The notes under the pieces are model-generated. The model was not told where the DNA came from, did not search any database, and saw only the letters and a list, made by a program, of their open reading frames with translations. Made by a program: the position numbers and the translations under genes. From Phymatolithon calcareum (Eukaryota > Rhodophyta > Florideophyceae > Hapalidiales): a stretch of 64,000 nt of DNA. Location of the stretch: contig OZ345358.1 in assembly GCA_977006965.1 (NCBI GenBank), positions 2,852,001-2,916,000 of the forward strand, read 5' to 3'. Positions 1 through 8,705 of the stretch are shown piece after piece. Every line of letters begins with the position of its first letter. Position 1 is the stretch's first letter.

Positions 1-449
1 GGTCTCGAGTCGAAGCACCTGCAGATCCACGTGTGCTCATCAAACCGAAAGCAAACTTCGCCAAGAGTGCGATATGAACAGGTTGTCAACATTAAAACGT
101 CTTTTCTGAGGGAACTAACGGAATTAGTTGACACCGACTTCCCTATCTGAATGAACAATGATCTCGGAATCGGATCATCAGAAGCCGGAATCTGGAAGCT
201 GTCATAAAGAAGTGTGAGCTTTTATTCAAAAGCTACCTATGCGTCTGCAGAAGCTCGGAGAAACTTTGCAGAGGCCATACGGCCACTGATAGGGTCTTTC
301 TTGGTTTAACATTTGCAAGATCGGGTCCAACACGATCTGGTGGAGTACGAAAAACTACCTTGGGCCCATATGCCATCAAGAAGCCATTTGTACTGTGAAT
401 CATTGTGAAATTTAGGAGGACGTCAGCTTCCTGATTGTGCGCAGGTGTA
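1..449. other. No gene seen
   Basis: No reading frame in this stretch resembles a recognised family and no repeat or RNA gene is apparent. It is the flank of the retrocopy that follows. Confidence 0.3.
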
Positions 450-897
450 GATTGCCTTGCGCCATACAGCAGTTGACCCTCAAGATAAACCTAGCCTCCG
501 ACGAGTCTGGGTGAAACAAGAAGAATGCTGCGCAAGAAAAATAAGGTTTTCCAAGAGGGGTCTGGCGCACCAGGCAGTTAGGGTAAAAGAAAGAAGACAC
601 AGAATTCTTTGCGCAAGATGGTTTTTAGGTCACTTCTCTAGGAACCCAACGAAGCTAATTGAAAAAATGGGTAGTCAAGGAGCTTGGGCAATTGGTACAC
701 TCAGCAGAACCTTGAAGAAGCCTACATGGACCCCTACCGAAGAGAATGAAGTGGCGCGAGCCATTGAAGTGATATTATGCAATTTTGAATAAGGTAATGT
801 GACAACTCTCGAAGCTATAAAGGTGCCGATTTTCCTCAAGCTGGGACACATGGTACCTTCTCAATAAATTCTCTTTATTGCGATTGCCTTGCGCCAT
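450..897 (+). mobile_element. Retrocopy 1 of the GRFP family, with 16-bp target-site duplication
   Basis: A perfect 16-bp direct repeat (GATTGCCTTGCGCCAT) occurs at 450-465 and 882-897 and brackets a 416-bp insert (466-881). The insert carries a partial reading frame of the same small protein family found at five other places in the window. It ends in an AATAAA-containing, T-rich stretch rather than a clean A-tract. Long target duplications with 5' truncation are typical of target-primed reverse transcription. The repeat and ORF are seen directly; the mechanism is inferred. Confidence 0.7.
466..792 (+). pseudogene. GRFP-family protein fragment (copy 1)
   Basis: About 108 codons are open up to TAA at 790-792. 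The core reads ERRHRILCARWFLGHFSRNP, which aligns with KHRLLAVKWFFGRFPSRNP of the 50.4 kb copy and KHRQLELQYACGRFP of the 2.2 kb copy. No ATG begins the frame inside the insert and its 5' end coincides with the insertion boundary, so it is a 5'-truncated retrocopy. It is the most diverged member together with the 50.4 kb copy. I recognise no named domain; the function is unknown. Confidence 0.55.
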
Positions 898-1224
898 TGT
901 GAGAGTAATCACCTCTGAAGATCCTGCCTCGTTACTCCGAGGTGAGGCTTTGGGAGCTCTCAAAATAAAATCATCAAATATCCCCTCTGAAGATCTCGCC
1001 TCTCCGGCAAAAATAACTTACACTCAGCCTTTTGTCTAATTTCCTCTCCTCAGAAACATTTACACCTTACTCGGTAGCATGAATCCGTTGCCCAGTCATA
1101 AGTTGCCAGTCTGTACAGTCTCAAGCATATAAATGCATTAGCCTACCCCATATCTCCACTGCACTACCACCCGGAGCAAAACCGTGGCTACCTTTGCCCT
1201 TCTTCGCACTGCTCTCATAGCAAC

Positions 1225-1304
1225 ATTGACCGCAGTAGGGATCGCAGCACAGACAATCCGCCCCTTGGATTCCCTTACCAGGTCAAGACGTAAGTTTTGT
1301 ACTG
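1225..1304 (+). repeat. 80-bp direct repeat, unit 1
   Basis: This segment recurs at 1687-1766 with about two mismatches in 80 bp, 462 bp downstream. Both units contain AAGACGTAAGTTTTGTACTG near their end, which includes a good GT donor-like hexamer (GTAAGT). The flanks are not conserved. Confidence 0.85.
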
Positions 1305-1686
1305 CAATTTCAAGGAACGCAGAAGAACGTTTATCAAACAATCGAAGCAGGGACGAAGACGGATGTCCCAAGCCTCGAAGAGCAAAGGCACACAATGAAC
1401 CACGTGTAAAATACGGTTTAACGGCAGCACCGTTCGGCCGCACGACCATCCGTTTCAACGAGTGTCCTGGATATTGTCATACCCAACTCGAAGCCCGCAG
1501 TAACCGCCACAAGAGCCGGTCCAGGGGCGACCAACACTGAACCTAAATCAAATGTCTCGGAAGACACCTAGCTCAGGATCATAGCACCTGCCAAGCCGTG
1601 AGCTCACACATCTCAACGGCGAGAAACCAAGGTGCATCCGTGCAACATCTGCCTCCGTCCGCTCGACCGCATCGAGAAATCGTTTC

Positions 1687-1766
1687 ATTGACCGCAGTAG
1701 GGATCGCATCACAGACAATCCGCCCCTTGGATTCCCTTACCAGCTCAAGACGTAAGTTTTGTACTG
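1687..1766 (+). repeat. 80-bp direct repeat, unit 2
   Basis: Second copy of the repeat at 1225-1304, same orientation, differing at GCATCAC for GCAGCAC and AGCTC for AGGTC. Confidence 0.85.
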
Positions 1767-1944
1767 TGTTTTGGCGTTCACCGGGCCAAACACTTTTCAA
1801 CTGCAAATGTGCCCCAGGCCCCGGGCGTAAGGACGAAACTAATATTCCGAGACAATACTATTTTTCTAGATGAAGCCCTCAAGGATATTTCAAACTTAAT
1901 GCCCAAACAACGACTTTCCGATATTCAAAAAGAGATGCTGGAAA

Positions 1945-2643
1945 TGGCAGTTGATGCTTTTTTATTCAAGTTTATTTAAAAGCCCCACAGACTTCCGAAG
2001 ATATGGGCGAGGCTTCCTCTGATGCTACCTACCTTTGTGCAGCTCACGAAACGCCCACTAGAATCGCGGACGGGAAAACTCAGGATTTAAAGTAATCCTA
2101 TCTCAGTCCGCTACAGGATTGCTGGTGCTTGGACTCGACTGCTTTTTGCCTTGCCTTATACGAATCAATACAGGCCTTCTTCGTTCTCTATGCGTTCTAT
2201 GAGTGTCTTGCTAAATAGTAAGAGCTCATCTAGCGCCTTTTCTGCTTCTAGTCGTTTTTCTCCTTCTAGGTCGTACCCTGCTAGCGTGTTTTCAAGGGTC
2301 TCCATATGCTCTCTGGCTCTTGTGCCGAATTTTTCGGCCATACTTGTTGTTGACACCTGTGGGAATCTTCCGCAGGCATACTGCAGTTCGAGCTGTCTGT
2401 GCTTCACCTTGGGGAACTTGAGTATTGCTGGCAATTCACTTGTCTTATCGTATGGAATCTTCCTTTTCCGCTTCGATTCTAGGCGGTCTCCTTCCATTGC
2501 CAGAAATTTAGATCGAAGTTTTTGTGAAGACTGGTTCGTTTGGATATGCTTTACAGCTTCACCAAACGGCTCTCTGGTTTCCATCGCGGCGATATCCCTC
2601 CTTGTGTACTGCAATTCATGGTTGCTTCTGCTTGGCAGTTGAT
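1945..2643 (-). mobile_element. Retrocopy 2 of the GRFP family, with 11-bp target duplication and A-rich tail
   Basis: TGGCAGTTGAT occurs at 1945-1955 and 2633-2643. Read on the minus strand, the insert (2632 to 1956) holds a truncated ORF, then a 3' untranslated part, then the family tail GGGGCTTTTAAATAAAC followed by an A-rich run just before the left duplication. The last 180 bp or so recur in sense orientation at 3720-3917, inside the dehydrogenase-like pseudogene. Confidence 0.75.
2165..2632 (-). pseudogene. GRFP-family protein, 5'-truncated (copy 2, best preserved)
   Basis: About 155 codons are open without a stop. In order there is an N-terminal segment with DIAAMETREPF, a basic patch (ESKRKRKIPYDK), the core KHRQLELQYACGRFPQVST, then an acidic, probably helical C-terminus with METLENTL and EKALDELLLFSKTLIERIEN, ending EEGLY. 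The frame runs past the 5' insertion boundary into flanking DNA, so an apparent ATG at 2671 is not the native start. A paralogue at 8.1-8.6 kb shares the whole length. No named domain is recognised. A coiled-coil or nucleic-acid-binding role would fit the charge pattern but is a guess. Confidence 0.6.
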
Positions 2644-3610
2644 ACTGTCCAAAGAAAATGTCCGAAACCAACTACATAAAAGAGAACGTGAGCGAAGGAT
2701 TGTAGCGCAACGAAAAGTCTCTCAGGTGTAATGATAACTGGCAAAGGGAGCTTCAATTAAACAGAAATCCAATCCAATCCCAGACCCCGGATGTTGCTCT
2801 GGAAGCTGTATCACTTTCTTTTGTCCTTTCCCACGAAACCTTGTTAATGCTCGTGTGTGAATCCCAATGACGCGTCTGTTACAACCGCCGCTACAGTGAC
2901 CTCATCTGTCATCCCTGTTGCTTCGGCGACATCAGCGCCTATGCCCGATCCTTCGATGAGCTCATCTTCGGTTCCAATTCCCGCCGACACCGTCTGCGAG
3001 CACTATCCAACTGCTGAACGCTTCTGCCTTCAAGCAACTCCGTCATTCCTCTTCCATCAGGCAGTGCGACTCTAAGTGCATCAATTCCATCTCCTCCCCC
3101 GGCTGCAAGCGAGTCTGCAAGTCGAACACCGCCAAGCTCGGTCCAATCCATGACTCCAATTTTTGGGAAGCAGGTTGAGACTGAGTTTGACTACATGCGG
3201 ATTGCGCATGCAGTAGCCGGCGGGCCCTACTTTGTAACTGATTTTAATAAGCAGGGTTTCGCTGCAGTCAACCTCGACGGGGCGAACTCCTACAGTCAGA
3301 TTCAATCAGATACAGAGAACGGTAAACTTGTCGAATTCAAATGGATGTGACAAGACCAGTCGCATCCCACAGACGGTGCCGATGACATGGTCACTGTCAG
3401 CACGAGCAAGTCTATACTGAGCTTTCCAGTCGGAGTCACAACAAACACTTCTCGTCATTGATCAATTCTGCAACTCAGCCTCGGAATTGACGACGGTCAC
3501 TTTCAACTCTGCCACGATTCCTGGTGCATACTGGTACTACTACAACTATGGATCTCAGAACTTTAGCGATGTTCCCCTGCCACTCGACAAGAGCAGCGAT
3601 CCAAAGCCGC

Positions 3611-3930
3611 AGTATGGTCTCAAGCGAGATCCTTGAAGGGCGAAGCGGGGAAGGGTTCCACGCGAACATTGATTGGGTGCGGGTGAGTCGTTCCTAAGCC
3701 AGATGGATCCGCAGAATGCAAGGCAAAAAGTGGTCGAGTCCAAGCACCAACAATCCCGTAGAGGACTGAGATAGGACTACTTTGAGTCCTGAGTTTTCCC
3801 GTCCGCCATACTGGTGGACGTTTCGTGAGCTACACAAAGGTAGGTAGCATCAGAGGAAGCCTTGCCCATATCTTCGGAAGTCTGTGGGGCTTTTAAATAA
3901 ACTTGAAAGGAAAAAAAAGTATGGTCTCAA
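3611..3930 (+). mobile_element. Retrocopied GRFP-family 3' tail inserted in the dehydrogenase-like gene
   Basis: A perfect 13-bp direct repeat AGTATGGTCTCAA lies at 3611-3623 and 3918-3930 around a 294-bp insert. From about 3720 the insert is a near-copy of the 3' end of retrocopy 2 (2150 to 1960, minus strand), including the tail GTGGGGCTTTTAAATAAAC, and it ends in an A-rich run. Only the untranslated 3' part was copied. The first 95 bp or so do not match retrocopy 2 and may come from another family member. Removing the insert and one repeat leaves the host frame open across the junction. Confidence 0.85.
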
Positions 3931-4756
3931 CTTCGGCGATATCAACTTTGGAACGACAACAGTTTTGGAACTTTCTCGTTCAAGCAAAGCATGTTTGCTG
4001 CACGCTGTGTATTCTTTCATTGATACCCTCATCCCATCTGAGTTTCAATACAAGGTTATTCATAGCGGCCCAGTCAAGATTTATCATAAAGGCAACCTCG
4101 TCGGCTCCTCTACTTCCTAGACCGTGAATGTAATGACAGAAACGACAAGCAAGATATTCGCCAATGGGATTCAAGAATGGCAGGTTCTCCATGTGCAACC
4201 GACCGGAGTGCAAGGTTGTTTGATATATCTGTTCGCGTCTGGAGCAGTCATCCCCGTGAGCAAGATCCGCCGTGACTCCGTAACTACGCTGCCGATTGTC
4301 ACTGGTATTTCTAAGACGAAAGGTAGTGCCGAAGAACTCTTGTTCTCTGGTATGTGGTTCGTGAACGGTGTGACTTCGAAATTCGGGTCCGAGGTGGTAA
4401 CAACCGTGGAAATCAGCGCTGGTATCATTCAGGCTCGTGTGCCTCCGAGCACCAGAAAAGTGGACGTGACCGTAACTACCGATTCTGGCCTGTCGAATGG
4501 GGTTGCGTTCACCTACAAGGTGACGGAATGCTTCCCCGTCAAATTCAAGGAAGAGACAATCAAAACAACAACAGGAAATCCGTATCTGTTGAAAAAGATT
4601 TTGGATATTAAGTACGGGCCAGATGGTCGTTTGTACTGTGGCTCTACAAACGGCTCTATTTTCGCTCTGACTCTTGATAAGAACTTGCAAATGACAAAGA
4701 CATGCGAGAAGTACGTTTTGGAAACCTGGACTCGCGCTGTTCTTGGACTTGGCTTT

Positions 4757-5007
4757 TGTAGACACGCAATGATGCAGTGGCACCACAAGCTGCAGGAATA
4801 GGCGACCTAAATTCCAGCATAGGTTTTGCGAGCAGGAAGCACGCAATATGCTTCCACCAAAGCCCATAGCTGGAAGGCAATCGGAAGCCTATTTAAGCAG
4901 TTTTCCCTTTGTAGTTTTAGTAGAGACCATCTCATCTTCTCATCGGAGAGAGATCACCCCTTTTCAAGATAAACCCATTCTTTATCTTATCACTCCCAGT
5001 GATTACA
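4757..5007 (+). repeat. 5' LTR of the miniature element
   Basis: 251 bp, TGTAGACACGCAATGATGCA at the start and CACTCCCAGTGATTACA at the end. The terminal parts resemble the 180-bp LTRs of the Ty3-type element at 42.2 kb. Confidence 0.92.
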
Positions 5008-5291
5008 GAAAAAGCGGCGAAGAACGACGGGGTCCAAATCAAGGCCGGAAAAAGCGGCGAAGAAGGACGGGGTCCATATCAAGGTCGGTAAAAGCTGGCG
5101 AAGAAGGACGGGGTCCAAATCAAGGCCGAAAAAAGCGGCGAAGAAGGACGGGGTCCATATCAAGGTCGGTAAAAAGCTGGCGAAGAAGGACGGGGTCCAA
5201 ATCAAGGCCGGAAAAAGCGGCGAAGAAGGACGGGGTCCAAATCAAGGTCGGTAAAAGCTGGCGAAGAAGGACGGGGTCCAACACACGCAAG
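5008..5291 (+). repeat. Seven tandem ~40-bp units inside the miniature element
   Basis: Units start at 5008, 5048, 5088, 5129, 5169, 5211 and 5251, with lengths 40, 40, 41, 40, 42, 40 and about 41. Each contains GGCGAAGAAGGACGGGGTCC or a one-base variant. Two subtypes, with AAGCGGCG or AAGCTGGCG, alternate after the second unit, giving an ~81-bp higher-order period. In one frame a unit reads as a lysine-rich peptide (KAAKKDGVQIK), resembling the basic tail KKKLAKKAKQTL at the end of the Ty3-type polyprotein. The varying lengths break any single frame. Confidence 0.9.
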
Positions 5292-5363
5292 AAAAGCTGG
5301 CGAAGAAGGCCAAGCAAACATTGCGAATCAATGATTAATACACTCTTCGAGTGTATGGGGCAC

Positions 5364-5614
5364 TGTAGACTCGCAATGATGCAGTGGCACCACAAGCTGC
5401 AGGAATAGGCGACCTAAATTCCAGCATAGGTTCTGCGAGCAGGAAGCACTCAATATGCTTCCACCAAAGCCCATAGCTGGAAGGCAATCGGAAGCCTATT
5501 TAAGCAGTTCTCCCTTTGTAGTTTTAGTAGAGACCATCTCATCTTCTCATCGGAGAGAGATCACCCCTTTTCAAGATAAACCCATTCTTTATCTTATCAC
5601 TCCCAGTGATTACA
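5364..5614 (+). repeat. 3' LTR of the miniature element
   Basis: 251 bp, about 98% identical to 4757-5007. It is preceded by a purine-rich stretch (GTATGGGGCAC) that could be the plus-strand primer site. Confidence 0.92.
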
Positions 5615-6372
5615 CTTTTACCCTTCCAAAAGCGATCTCAAGCTCTCCGTTACCAGAAGTACCCACTATTGGAAAAAGAATGGTATCATCGCCGATGACG
5701 TCGTTGCGTGGACGAACGGAAAAGTGAAGTCTGTGGCTGGTCCAAATGGATGCTTCAACGACGATCTGGCTGATGTATTCGCTTGGCTTCCAGTTGGGAA
5801 TCACGATCGTGGCGCAGAGGCGATTCAATTTCTGCCGAGCGGCAAAAATGATTATTGCTGTGGTGGATTTTACCAAAGGAGGTGTTTCAGTTGCTGACGA
5901 TAAGCTTGGAGGTTTCGCCAGTAATCCGCTCGCAGGTGCTCTCGTTGAGTCCCAGACCAAGAAAAAGAATATTGCGTGCACCAGTACAAACACTGTCGAT
6001 GCGCAGATTAAGAGCGGTGGTTGCAAGACGTATGCCACGGGATTGTAGTAGAGCTGAACACCATCGGAAAGCAATATACCACGGACAACGGTTCTAACCA
6101 GACATTTGTGCATTTCTCTGCGGACTGCGTTCGAGGGAAAACACAGTCGAAGTCTCTAAAGGACAAGCTTATTCTAGTGCAGCCGGGGAAGTGTCATGGT
6201 CATCCGAACATCAACCGCAGACTGAGCAGAAATCCTGCAGAGTGTGCCTTCAACGATCCACGTTGTGTCAAGCCGACAATCGACAACTTGGAATCGTCCG
6301 TGAATGGAGTAATGGAGTTTCGGTCGAACGTTTTCGGCGACAAGACGAAGGGAAGTATGTTCCCTTCCAATG

Positions 6373-6430
6373 AAAAGAATATAAAAAAAGAAAAAAAACT
6401 TAAAACCAAAAAAACACATATTAGAGAATA
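6373..6430 (+). repeat. A-rich insertion in the broken gene
   Basis: About 58 bp, strongly A-rich with several runs of A, lies between two segments that both align to the dehydrogenase-like protein family. It may be the remnant tail of a further retrocopy; I found no clear target duplication. Confidence 0.45.
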
Positions 6431-6892
6431 GTACGCAGGTGGAAACGAAGGAAAATTGAGTCGCGTTGTCCTCAACGGAGCTGGTATAGTTGCCAGCAAC
6501 TGGCTAACACAAAAGTTTGGAAGAAGTCCTGTCATTCTATCGCTGAGGGCCCCAGAGGGAGAATTGATCATGAGCCGAGTTTCAAGGACAATTTCTTAGT
6601 GCTCAAGCCGGATTATTCGACACCAACTGCGCCGTTTTTCTTTTCCGTTATGCCGCGACAAGGGCCTGCTGGCGGTGGCACAACTGTTCTTGTCACTGGA
6701 AATAATTTTAGCTCTGCACCGGCAGCAAACGTCGGAAAAAAGGTATTCAAGGGCGTGACGGTTGTAGATGGCGACTCTTTCACATGCGTTACCTCGGCTG
6801 GGTAAACGAACTCGCAAGTTCAGATTACGGATTCAACCGGAAACACCGGTGTGGCTGCTGCATCCGGTTCTGATTACTTGAATTTTTGAAAA

Positions 6893-7143
6893 GGATTAAA
6901 AAAATTTTGCATGGCTCACCACTCTGTGCGATGGAAATTGCATTTATTGCCCTCTTGTCAACTGAAGTTCTCACATCCGAAATTTGAATCACACTTCCCT
7001 CCCATGCTGCTTCCCAAATTTGACTGTACACAGTCTAGTCCACCAGTGATACGCGTCTTAATTAAGGTGACTTGGATTGTTTATGAACTCAGCTAAACTC
7101 CGTTTCAAAACGTGACGTTGTGCTTCCGTGAACAGCTCGCTTA
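6893..7143. other. Flank between the broken gene and retrocopy 4
   Basis: No gene or repeat is recognised here. Confidence 0.3.
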
Positions 7144-7257
7144 GGTCACTAGTTTTTTATTTATTTTTTAAAGCCCCACAGTCATACGAATATACGGGCA
7201 AGGCTTCCCCAGGTGCTACGCTCACTAGGGAAGCTCTACGCTTATGTCTGGTGTTCT

Positions 7258-8068
7258 ATCTAAGCCAGGCCTGGAACCAATTTGATTGCAATTCCAATTA
7301 ATTGCAATTCGAGTTAATTGTACAATAGACTCGTGATTGAAATTTGCGAGGTACGATGAGCATCTAATTGCAATGTGTATTTCTCACGAAGATTCAATTG
7401 CGATGCGTATTGCGCTACGTTTTTCTCTATTTATATGCTGAATCAGAAAAAAGCTACGTTTTCTTACGCATTCGATGTATTTGAATACGTACCCCTTTTG
7501 TACTTTCAACATACGTCTATGTTAGCACATTGCTTCAGATAAACGTGGCTGCTGCATAGAAGTACGATGGTACTCATATAAAAGCCAAAGAGACTGCTAA
7601 GTTAATATCGCCAGGGCCAAATCACCATGTCGCCTCCATCACGCAAACCGTCGAAGAAAGAGGTGGTCCTACTTCTCATGAAGAAGCTCCGCGAAGAACC
7701 CCGCGATGTCAACATTCGTCGAGGATCTAGTGTTCGAACAAATGTGACTTTTCAAGTGTTTCAGTGCCCGGGTGGAGAGACATGCACCTCCCAGTCAAAA
7801 CCGGAATTCGTTTTTGAGCACAACAAGGGCTACACAAAACCCTACAACCATCTCAAGTCGTGCCTGGTGAACGGAAACGAAGAAGAGTTAGGCTTCGCTA
7901 ATTGGTAAACGAATTGCAGTAAAGGGTAGGAATTGCAGTATCGATTGGAGTAGATATTGCCAATTGCAGTTTAAATTGAACAGAAGAAGCGACGAACAGT
8001 TGAATTGCACGATTGCTCTTTCCTTCAGCAATTCCAGCAATTAAATTGGTTCGAAGCCTGATCTAAGC
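7258..8068 (+). mobile_element. Small hAT-type DNA transposon with 8-bp target duplication
   Basis: The direct repeat ATCTAAGC flanks the element at 7258-7265 and 8061-8068; an 8-bp duplication is diagnostic of hAT elements. The 795-bp element (7266-8060) has imperfect terminal inverted repeats, starting CAGGCCTGGAACCAATTT on the left and ending AAATTGGTTCGAAGCCTG on the right. Subterminal regions are rich in GCAATT words. It contains one short gene but no catalytic transposase domain, so it is non-autonomous. It lies inside retrocopy 4 and is therefore younger than it. Confidence 0.92.
7627..7908 (+). CDS. BED-like zinc-finger protein of the hAT element
   Basis: A 93-residue frame starts with ATG at 7627 and ends with TAA at 7906-7908. 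Residues 47-80 carry C-x4-C then H-x11-H-x4-C (Cys46, Cys51, His64, His75, Cys80), which fits the N-terminal DNA-binding finger of hAT transposases. The catalytic and dimerisation parts are absent. A TATA-like TCATATAAAAG lies about 50 bp upstream, so a short DNA-binding protein could be made. Such a protein might act on relatives by binding shared ends, but that is inference. Confidence 0.6.
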   Translation: MSPPSRKPSKKEVVLLLMKKLREEPRDVNIRRGSSVRTNVTFQVFQCPGGETCTSQSKPEFVFEHNKGYTKPYNHLKSCLVNGNEEELGFANW

Positions 8069-8135
8069 CCCTAGCATGTACTCTATTGTTTTTTGGTAAC
8101 TCTACCTAAAAGTTTTCGAAGCGTCGCTTCTTCTT

Positions 8136-8591
8136 TCAGTGCAGGTCTTCTTCATTCTGCATACTCTCAATGATGCTTTTTCTGAAGAGCAAAAGGTCAT
8201 CTAGAGCCTTTTCGGTTGCCGCTCTGTCATCTTCCTTGAATTCATAGACTGGCAAGTTGCGATCCAGGGTCTCCATGTGCTCTATGACTTTGTTACCGAA
8301 TCTGTCCGCCATCAGTGTTGTAGACACTTGCGGAAATCTTCCAAAGGCGTACTGAACGGCCAGTTTCCTGTGTTTCAGTTATGGAAATTTAAGTATTACA
8401 GGGAGTTCTTTTGTCTTGTCGAACGGAATTTTCCTCTTTCTCTTCGATTCAAGGCTCTCTCATTCTTTTGTCAGGAATGTTCATCGAAGTGCTTCTACAG
8501 ACTGGTTCGCTACTATGTGCTTCATCGCTTCATGAAACTGTTCTCTGGTTTCCATTGCTGCGATATCATTACTTGTGGCTTGAAGCTCTTC
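8136..8591 (-). pseudogene. GRFP-family protein (copy 4) with several stops
   Basis: Collinear with copy 2 over its whole length: DIAAMETREQF, then ESKRKRKIPFDK, a core KHRKLAVQYAFGRFPQVST, HMETLDRNL, and EKALDDLLLFRKSIIESMQN. It ends NEEDLH and TGA. At least three in-frame stops interrupt the first half, while the last 63 codons remain open. The same C-terminal pattern of Leu, Ile and Glu spacing as in copy 2 argues that the reading frame was once under selection. Confidence 0.65.
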
Positions 8592-8668
8592 GTCACTACT
8601 GAGAATCACCTAGTGAGAGTTACATAAACGGCAAAGATGATTTCTCAATCTGGCTCTGAGGTGCAGTC

Positions 8669-8705
8669 CGTCAGTAGATGTGTTGGTAACTTTTAAATAA
8701 AAATT
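8669..8705 (+). repeat. Repeat tail GATGTGTTGGTAACTTTTAAATAAAAA
   Basis: The segment centred on TGTTGGTAACTTTTAAATAA recurs at 22145-22176, and a diverged form is at 51940-51960. It resembles the GRFP-family tail (CTTTTAAATAAA) and may be the 3' end of another retrocopied family. Confidence 0.55.

Larger units (their letters stand above)
898..1944. other. Non-coding stretch with an 80-bp direct repeat
   Basis: Open frames exist on both strands (for example 1184-1540 plus, 1138-1458 minus) but none resembles a known protein and they overlap each other. The notable content is the pair of 80-bp direct repeats listed separately. Confidence 0.4.
4753..5618 (+). mobile_element. Miniature LTR retrotransposon (TRIM-like), 858 bp, with 4-bp target duplication
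   Basis: Two 251-bp direct terminal repeats (4757-5007 and 5364-5614) begin TGTAGAC and end ATTACA, and the element is flanked by CTTT on both sides (4753-4756 and 5615-5618). The LTRs differ at about 4 of 251 positions, so the insertion is young. The internal 356 bp codes for no polymerase. It is mostly a 40-bp tandem array, followed by about 80 bp almost identical to the 3' internal end of the Ty3-type element at 47.2 kb. It must move with enzymes from a relative; the Ty3 element at 42-47 kb shares LTR end sequences and 3' region but has shorter LTRs. Confidence 0.9.
2857..6892 (+). pseudogene. Broken glucose/sorbosone-dehydrogenase-like, IPT/TIG-domain protein gene
   Basis: The segments read in order as one protein. 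A Ser/Thr/Pro-rich start (2857) is followed by a malectin-like stretch (about 3150-3350) and an immunoglobulin-like piece (3430-3620). IPT-type strands follow (about 3930-4500), then a beta-propeller start (GPDGRLYCGSTNG, about 4617-4650). Downstream come LPVGNHD, a DNG motif, GKCHGHPNINR (about 6190-6220) and a final IPT/TIG start GPAGGGTT (6664-6687). These motifs match the large extracellular sugar-dehydrogenase-like proteins with IPT domains known from algae and oomycetes. The gene is broken by a retrocopy (3624-3917), a miniature LTR element (4757-5614), an A-rich insertion (about 6373-6430), in-frame stops (for example TAG near 4118) and frameshifts near 5860 and 6040. Confidence 0.72.
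7144..8598 (-). mobile_element. Retrocopy 4 of the GRFP family, split by a hAT element
   Basis: On the minus strand the copy starts near 8591 and runs through a decayed ORF to 8136. It is interrupted at 8060-7266 by a hAT insertion and resumes at 7257, ending with the family tail GTGGGGCTTTAAAAAATAAA near 7155. GTCACTA occurs at 7145-7151 and 8592-8598 and is a possible 7-bp target duplication, shorter and less certain than for the other copies. The 5' boundary agrees with where homology to retrocopy 2 stops. Confidence 0.6.

Noticed and set aside
5008-5291. CRISPR-like array
   Set aside because: Units are contiguous without variable spacers, lie between LTRs and are lysine-codon-rich; the genome is eukaryotic.
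4990-5408. ORFs running through the miniature LTR element
   Set aside because: Open frames on both strands here come from the 40-bp repeat and LTR sequence, not from a conserved protein.
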